Origin: Gilvimarinus algae
Lineage (GTDB): Bacteria; Pseudomonadota; Gammaproteobacteria; Pseudomonadales; Cellvibrionaceae
Reading direction: 5' to 3'
Assembly: GCF_030518215.1 (NCBI RefSeq)
Contig: NZ_JAULRT010000031.1
Coordinates: 62,001 to 126,000 of the forward strand
DNA length: 64,000 bases
Of the stretch, positions 58,769-64,000 are shown one piece after another (position 1 is the stretch's first letter; each line of letters begins with the position of its first letter). A program made the position numbers and the translations under genes. The notes under the pieces are model-generated. The model was given only the letters and a program-made list of their open reading frames with translations. It did no database searches and had not been told where the DNA came from.

Positions 58769-60755
58769 ACCCACCTCGCAAAACACACTGCAAACGACTT
58801 ATGGGAGTGGCGATATTGACGATATCGCCATCAATCCCTCGACCAACCTCTCCCTCGGGGAGCTGGCCTGCTCACGGCGTCGAATCGTGACAGGTTCCAT
58901 GGCTGCTTGCCTGGCGCTCGGCGCCGGGCCTTTTTTATTGTCTGGCTGCGCCACCCGGCGCGAGCCAATCTTTACCGATGCTCTGCGGCCGGCTATTGGT
59001 TTTCAGCCTGTGCCTGCCGCTCTGGGGCCGGACGTGGACGTTGTAACTGTGGCCGAGGGCTATACGGCGCGGCCTTTTTTCAGCTGGGGCGACCCTGTTG
59101 TAGAGGGTGCACCCAGCTGGCGCAGTGACGCTGGCGACGGCGCCGCGGAGCAAAGCCTGCAGGCCGGGCAGAACAACGACGGCATGCATTATTTTCCCTT
59201 TGCGGATGCGCCCAATGCCCACGGGCTTTTGGTGGTGAACCACGAGTACACCAACGATACCCTGCATACCTCCGGGCCGCAGGTGATGGAGGACAGCACC
59301 GGGGCGCGGCTGCGCCCTGAGTCACAAGTGCTCAAAGAGCAAGCGGCTCACGGTGTCAGTGTGATCGAAATCGCCAAAGATAAGCAGGGGCTCTGGCAGC
59401 GGGTCTATCCATCGGCTTACAACCGCCGGTTGACGGCCAATACCCCGATGGACATCAGTGGCCCGGCCGCCGGTGCGCAGGCCATGAAAACCGCACAGGA
59501 CCCTACGGGTACCCGGGTGCTCGGCACTCTCAACAATTGCTCCATGGGGGTGACGCCCTGGGGCACGTATCTGATTTGCGAAGAAAACTGGAAAAACTAT
59601 TTCGTTAATCGCGATGTTGGAGACTGGCAGGAGCGTCCCGCGCACCATCGTTACGGCATCGCCGCTGGAGTGCACAGCCACAAATACTATTGGGAGTCGG
59701 TGGATGAGCGTTTTGACGCAACGCCGAACGAGGCTCTGCCGCACGACGGCTTTGTCAACGAGCCCAACCGTTTTGGCTGGGTGGTGGAGTTTGACCCCTT
59801 CGACCCCACATCACAGCCGGTAAAGCGCACCGCCCTCGGTCGCTTGGTGCGCGAAGGCTGCACTTGTGTCTTGGCTGAAGACGGCACTATGGCGTTCTAT
59901 TCAGGCGATGATACTCGCGGCGAGTATGTCTATAAGTTTGTTCCCAACGGCAAATACCACCCGGACGCGCCCGAAGCGAATCGCCGATTACTCGACAGCG
60001 GCAACGTGTATGTCGCGGTCTACCGCGCCGATGGTACGGGAGAATGGCGCCTGCTCGAGCAGGGTAAAAATGGTTTGACCGCCGACAAAGGATTTGCCAG
60101 CCAGGCGGATGTACTCATTAATTTGCGTGGCGCTGCTGATATCGTCGGCGCTACGCCCATGGACAGACCCGAATGGGTCGCCGTTCACCCGCAGACGACT
60201 GATGGCTATGTGACGCTCACCAATAATTCCGAGCGCGGCGCCGACCCCCGTCAGCCGGTGGATGCCGCCAATCCGCGGGCTGACAATGACCATGGCCAGA
60301 TACTGCGCTGGCGCGAAAAAGACCGCAATCCCGCCGCGACCGAATTTTACTGGGAGCTTTTTTTATTGGCGGGCCCGGTGCTGCAGCGTCAGACGCAACC
60401 CGGGCAGTTCAAAGCGCTGGACGGCGACCGCTTCTCCTGCCCGGATGGGCTCTGGTTTGATGGCGACGGCCGGCTGTGGATTGCCACTGATTACGACGAG
60501 CAGGAGGCGCCCTATCTCAGCCAGGGCACCAACCAGTTGCTGTGTGCCGACCCGGTGACGCGCGAGGTCAAGCGCTTTATGACCGGCCCTGTGGGCGCGG
60601 AAATTACCGGTTTGACCGGCACTCCGGATGGCACGACCCTATGGTTTAACGTACAGCACCCGGGCTTGAGCTATCCTGCCAGCGACGGTAAATCCCGCCC
60701 GCGTTCCACTACCGTGGTGGTCACCAAGAATGACGGCGGTGTGATCGGGACCTAG
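58761..60755 (+). CDS. phoX: PhoX-family alkaline phosphatase
   Basis: 664 residues from ATG 58761, overlapping the phytase stop by 8 bases (GGGAG upstream). The N-terminus has a Tat motif (SRRRIVTGS, Arg39-40) and then a lipobox-like LSGC (Cys63), so it is exported by Tat and perhaps lipidated. The body matches PhoX (NNCSMGVTPWGTYLICEENW, a Ca/Fe-binding region, and FSCPDGLWFDGDG). It hydrolyses phosphate monoesters. With the receptor and phytase it forms a phosphate-acquisition operon. Confidence 0.9.
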   Translation: MSRPTSQNTLQTTYGSGDIDDIAINPSTNLSLGELACSRRRIVTGSMAACLALGAGPFLLSGCATRREPIFTDALRPAIGFQPVPAALGPDVDVVTVAEGYTARPFFSWGDPVVEGAPSWRSDAGDGAAEQSLQAGQNNDGMHYFPFADAPNAHGLLVVNHEYTNDTLHTSGPQVMEDSTGARLRPESQVLKEQAAHGVSVIEIAKDKQGLWQRVYPSAYNRRLTANTPMDISGPAAGAQAMKTAQDPTGTRVLGTLNNCSMGVTPWGTYLICEENWKNYFVNRDVGDWQERPAHHRYGIAAGVHSHKYYWESVDERFDATPNEALPHDGFVNEPNRFGWVVEFDPFDPTSQPVKRTALGRLVREGCTCVLAEDGTMAFYSGDDTRGEYVYKFVPNGKYHPDAPEANRRLLDSGNVYVAVYRADGTGEWRLLEQGKNGLTADKGFASQADVLINLRGAADIVGATPMDRPEWVAVHPQTTDGYVTLTNNSERGADPRQPVDAANPRADNDHGQILRWREKDRNPAATEFYWELFLLAGPVLQRQTQPGQFKALDGDRFSCPDGLWFDGDGRLWIATDYDEQEAPYLSQGTNQLLCADPVTREVKRFMTGPVGAEITGLTGTPDGTTLWFNVQHPGLSYPASDGKSRPRSTTVVVTKNDGGVIGT

Positions 60756-63118
60756 CGCGCATAGCGCTTGAGCAGTGTGGGCAAGAGCGTGAGGTCTGCC
60801 AGGAGGGCGATGGACATGGCCAGACCCGATAGCAAGCCGAACTGAACGCTGGGGATAAAGTCGGAAAACAGCAGCAGGGAAAACCCCAGCACAATAATCA
60901 AGGTTGTGTACAACAGCGCATAGCCAACGCTTTGATGAGTGCGCCTTATGGCGCCCTCGCGGCCGGTTTCTTCGCGGTAGCGGTGCATGTAATGGATGGT
61001 GTCGTCGACCGCAATGCCCATGGCAATGGAGGCAATGGTCATGGTCATCAAATCGAGAGGAATGCCTGCCCAGCCCATAACACCCAGTACGGAAACCGTA
61101 GTGGCCACATTGGGCACAAGGCCAATCAGGGCCAGCCTGAACGAGCGGAAAATGGCCCAGAAGGCAAGGCCCAGAGCGATATACACCAGACCCAGCGACA
61201 GTATTTGTGAACGAAACAGCTTCTGCAGAATGTTCTGGTAGAGCATGAAAAGGCCCGTCAGCTGGTAGTCGCTTTCGGGAATGTCCAAGGCGTTCATGTC
61301 GGCTTTGAGCTCCTCAATCAGCGCCTGGCGATTGAGTCCTTCGGTGGTGTCCTGAATGCGCGTACTGACGCGGAACTGGTGGTGCTCATTGTTGTAGTAA
61401 GAACCCAACAAACTGTCGCGCAGGTCCTTGTCCAGTGTCCAGTAAACCGCGTTGATCTCGTACTCTGTTAATGGCTTGCCGGCGTTGATCTGTTTGGCGA
61501 GCTCGGTAAAGTTGACCACCGACAGAGTGTCACCACTGGCTTGGTAGTCGGTCAGGGCGGACTGTATCAACTGTAGCCGTTGAATTTGCTCAGCGGTAAA
61601 GTCCAGATCGGTGTTTTGTGGTTTAGTTGGGGAGTAGGTAATGTCCAGGGCTGTGGTGCCGCCGAACTGCTGATCGATAAAGCTCAGCTCTTTGTGTACT
61701 TGGGTTGACTCTTTGAAATAGTTGATAAAGCTGTTCTCAACCGACAGGCGGGCCAGGCCCAGTGCTAGCGCGACGACCAGGATCAAGCTGGTGGAGATAA
61801 TCAGTTTGCCGCGCTTTTCCGCTGCCTGAGCGAGCGCTGCCATCACGCGTTGGCTGATGGCGGGTGTTTTTCCGGGCTTTTCCCGTTTGAAAAAAACCAG
61901 CAGTGCCGGAAACAACAGCAGGCTGGTGGTGATAGACACCGCCATGGCGATGATCATCATCCAGCCAAACGCCATGACGGGCTGGATGTCGGTCAATAAC
62001 AAAGAGGCAAAGCCCACCGAGGTGGTGAGGCCGGCGTAGAGGCAGGGTTTGAACTTGCGAGCCAGGGTGGCGCTCAGCAGTTGCTTTTGGGTCCAGTCCT
62101 TTTCCTGGTCGCGGTACTCGCGGTACTGCACAATCAAGTGCACGACAATCGCGAGCGTGAGAATCAGTTGCAGGGCGACAAAGTTGGCCGAGATAACCGT
62201 AGCCTTGAAGCCCAGTGCGCCAAACAAGCCCAGCGTCATGACCACACTGCAGATACAGCAAGCGGCAGTGACGATGATCCAGCGTGGCCGCTTAAACAGA
62301 ATCAACAGCAACAGAACAATCATCGCCGCAATGGCGCTGCCAAAAATCAGCAGGTCATTTTTGATGATGTTGATCAGCTGATAGCCCAGAGCGTGGGCGC
62401 CGCCGATGTACAAATTCGCCTCCGCCTGATAGGGAGCGATGATACGCCGGATCTCATCGATTTCGCGGTTGCGTGTTGCAGTCAGTTGTTTTTCGATGGG
62501 CTCTGCTTGTGCCTGGAGCGCTTCGAGTTGTGTCTTCTCCGCTTGAGAGAGCTCGCGCTCCAGCATTGTTTCCTGCAGGCGGGTAATGCCCTGCTGTATT
62601 TCCTCAAGTTCCGGGTGTGGCTTAAAGAGCAGTTGGATGCCCGTGGCACTCTGGTCGCGATTGATGACCAGATCCTCGTAGATGGGGTGGCCTTCAAAGG
62701 TCTCTGCCAGCTCCTCTGGGGTGAAGTTCTTTTCCGCGATCGTCCAGCTGTCGGCGGTGCCGGCACTGAGACCACCCTTGGCCAGGCTCAGAAGCGGAAT
62801 ATTCAAAATGGAGCGAACTGATTCCACTCGGTCGATGCGCTCGAATGCCTCGGTTAAGGCCTGTATGTCACTAAAACTCTTCTCAGACAATACTTGATGC
62901 TTTGTCGGCTCATAGGCCACCAACAGAAATTCCTGCGGAGCGAAGCGGGCGTCAGCTACACGCGTTTTCAGGTACAGTTCGTTGTTCTTGGTGAGCAAGG
63001 TGTCGGCAGAAGCATCGATGGTAAAACGCGTTGCCTGCCAGGCCAGCAGCGCGGTGATCACCCCAAAAATCAACAGGATCAGTTTGCTGTGGCGCACGGC
63101 CAGGGCGCTATTGTTCAT
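60752..63118 (-). CDS. RND/MMPL-type efflux permease
   Basis: 788 residues from ATG 63118; the frame is open 8 codons further. Two repeats each have one N-terminal TM, a large periplasmic loop and a block of TMs (e.g. MTMTIASIAMGIAVDDTIHY, GFASLLLTDIQPVMAFGWMM). This is the pattern of HpnN/MMPL-like RND exporters of lipids or hydrophobic cargo. It is convergent with phoX (4-base overlap of stops) and overlaps the mlaA end by 11 bases, so is translated with mlaA. A lipid-transport role fits that neighbour. Confidence 0.85.
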   Translation of the reverse strand: MNNSALAVRHSKLILLIFGVITALLAWQATRFTIDASADTLLTKNNELYLKTRVADARFAPQEFLLVAYEPTKHQVLSEKSFSDIQALTEAFERIDRVESVRSILNIPLLSLAKGGLSAGTADSWTIAEKNFTPEELAETFEGHPIYEDLVINRDQSATGIQLLFKPHPELEEIQQGITRLQETMLERELSQAEKTQLEALQAQAEPIEKQLTATRNREIDEIRRIIAPYQAEANLYIGGAHALGYQLINIIKNDLLIFGSAIAAMIVLLLLILFKRPRWIIVTAACCICSVVMTLGLFGALGFKATVISANFVALQLILTLAIVVHLIVQYREYRDQEKDWTQKQLLSATLARKFKPCLYAGLTTSVGFASLLLTDIQPVMAFGWMMIIAMAVSITTSLLLFPALLVFFKREKPGKTPAISQRVMAALAQAAEKRGKLIISTSLILVVALALGLARLSVENSFINYFKESTQVHKELSFIDQQFGGTTALDITYSPTKPQNTDLDFTAEQIQRLQLIQSALTDYQASGDTLSVVNFTELAKQINAGKPLTEYEINAVYWTLDKDLRDSLLGSYYNNEHHQFRVSTRIQDTTEGLNRQALIEELKADMNALDIPESDYQLTGLFMLYQNILQKLFRSQILSLGLVYIALGLAFWAIFRSFRLALIGLVPNVATTVSVLGVMGWAGIPLDLMTMTIASIAMGIAVDDTIHYMHRYREETGREGAIRRTHQSVGYALLYTTLIIVLGFSLLLFSDFIPSVQFGLLSGLAMSIALLADLTLLPTLLKRYAR

Positions 63119-63956
63119 CGGCGGCGCCCTGGTAGTCGGCATCGCGCATCACGCTTTGCAGATAGAGGTTGCGAAACAGTATGTAAGGATCATCGCTTTT
63201 CTCGCGCAGTGCTTCGTAGCGCTCGGCGTCGCTGGCGTAATCCTGGAGAAAATCAAACGTTTTCACACCGTATTTTTCCGGATTTTCCATCAGGTAGGTG
63301 ATGGGGTTGAGGAAATAGTCGGTGATGGCGGACATGCCGTCGCGCAGATCGGAGGGACCGAAAAAGGGCAGCACCAGATAGACGCCGTAGCCCGCACCGT
63401 ATTTCATCAGGGTGTCGTCAAAGTGGGCTTCGGCACGCTGGAGACCGAACCACGCGTCGGCGGGGTCGAAGAGCCCGGCCAGACCCAGGGTAGAATTAAT
63501 CACAAAGCGGGCTAGGTTGCGACAGGCGAGGCGACCTTCGAGCTGCAGCACGTTGTTGACCAGGTAGATGGGCGTTTTCAGGTTGTAGAAAAAGTTGGTG
63601 ACGCTGTTGCGCACCGGTAATGGCACTGCTTTGACGTAGCCGTTCGCCAGGGGGATGAGCGCGTAGCGGTAGACGGTATCATTGAAGGTGAACATGGCCC
63701 GGTTAAAGCCTATAAATGGGTCGTTGTAGTCCAGGTAGGACACCACCGTTGGCTCCACATCGGGTATGCCCTCGGGTGCGTCAATCACCTTTACGCCGTT
63801 ATCTACCTCACTGGCCGGCACCTCCAGGGGCACATAGCGTCGGCCGACGTCTTCCTGGGGTTGGTTGACGCTGGCGCACCCCGACCCCAGAAGCAGCAGG
63901 AGGCAGAGGTAAAGCCAGTTGGTAATCCTTGGTACTGTTATCGATCCGCTGGCCAT
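63108..63956 (-). CDS. mlaA: MlaA/VacJ-family outer-membrane lipoprotein
   Basis: 282 residues from ATG 63956; a TTG at 63995 is the alternative. Lipobox LGSGC (Cys ~27) and the MlaA core (YNDPFIGFNRAMFTFNDTVY, GLAGLFDPADAWFG, GAGYGVYLVLPFFGPSDLRD). MlaA takes mislocalised phospholipids out of the outer leaflet for return to the inner membrane. It overlaps an RND/MMPL permease gene, which is an unusual partner compared with the mlaFEDCB operon. The 5' flank is at the window edge. Confidence 0.9.
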   Translation of the reverse strand: MASGSITVPRITNWLYLCLLLLLGSGCASVNQPQEDVGRRYVPLEVPASEVDNGVKVIDAPEGIPDVEPTVVSYLDYNDPFIGFNRAMFTFNDTVYRYALIPLANGYVKAVPLPVRNSVTNFFYNLKTPIYLVNNVLQLEGRLACRNLARFVINSTLGLAGLFDPADAWFGLQRAEAHFDDTLMKYGAGYGVYLVLPFFGPSDLRDGMSAITDYFLNPITYLMENPEKYGVKTFDFLQDYASDAERYEALREKSDDPYILFRNLYLQSVMRDADYQGAADEQ

Positions 63957-64000
63957 AGGGCTTATCCATTGTTGATATCCCTGTGCTAACAGCAAGTGGT

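Overview
The window is a stretch of gammaproteobacterial chromosome, probably from a marine polysaccharide degrader of the Cellvibrio/Saccharophagus/Marinimicrobium kind (order Cellvibrionales; inferred, not proven). The ribosomal proteins are close to Escherichia coli in length and order. The housekeeping genes fit that class: fabAB, type II NADH dehydrogenase, monomeric isocitrate dehydrogenase. The accessory genes (multidomain GH87 alpha-1,3-glucanase, TonB-dependent receptor with phytase and PhoX, RebB-like proteins) fit such a lifestyle.

Region 1 (1-15.8 kb): the 3' end of the transhydrogenase operon (pntA end, pntB), a hairpin, then a complete S10-spc-alpha run on the + strand from rpsJ to rplQ, including secY, rpmJ and rpoA. 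A strong sigma70 promoter precedes rpsJ, and terminators follow rpmJ and rplQ. Hairpins lie between rpsJ and rplC and between rpoA and rplQ.

Region 2 (15.8-24.5 kb): glutathionyl-hydroquinone reductase, monomeric icd and uvrA on the - strand, then a YajR-like MFS transporter and ssb on the + strand.

Region 3 (24.5-35.6 kb) is accessory DNA: a secreted Rhs/YD-repeat protein with an AT-rich Cys-rich tip and a small membrane protein as candidate immunity; a RAYT transposase gene (REP-associated tyrosine transposase) broken by two in-frame TGA codons and bracketed by inverted REP-like repeats; a lone trypsin-like protease; a decayed second RAYT; a sigma54-preceded hemerythrin/SDR stress pair; a 70-residue unknown; a duplicated gene end about 2.5 kb from its parent; and two RebB-type (R-body) genes next to a divergent membrane-protein gene.

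Region 4 (35.6-46.3 kb): an exported alpha/beta hydrolase with a beta-helix-like tail, divergent from a GH87 glucanase gene with two perfect LacI-type operators between them; a NarL-type two-component system divergent from a MipA/OmpV-like porin and a lipoprotein; a lipoprotein esterase; an RmlD-like reductase.

Region 5 (46.3-54 kb, - strand): fabA-fabB, ispB, ndh, a Gfo/Idh/MocA oxidoreductase, an AraC regulator and a membrane protein with a degenerate GGDEF domain.

Region 6 (54-64 kb): a phosphate-scavenging operon (TonB-dependent receptor, beta-propeller phytase, PhoX) behind a good Pho box, with a weaker Pho-like box facing the GGDEF/AraC operon. It is followed by an RND/MMPL-type exporter and mlaA on the - strand. 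No rRNA, tRNA or CRISPR array was seen.
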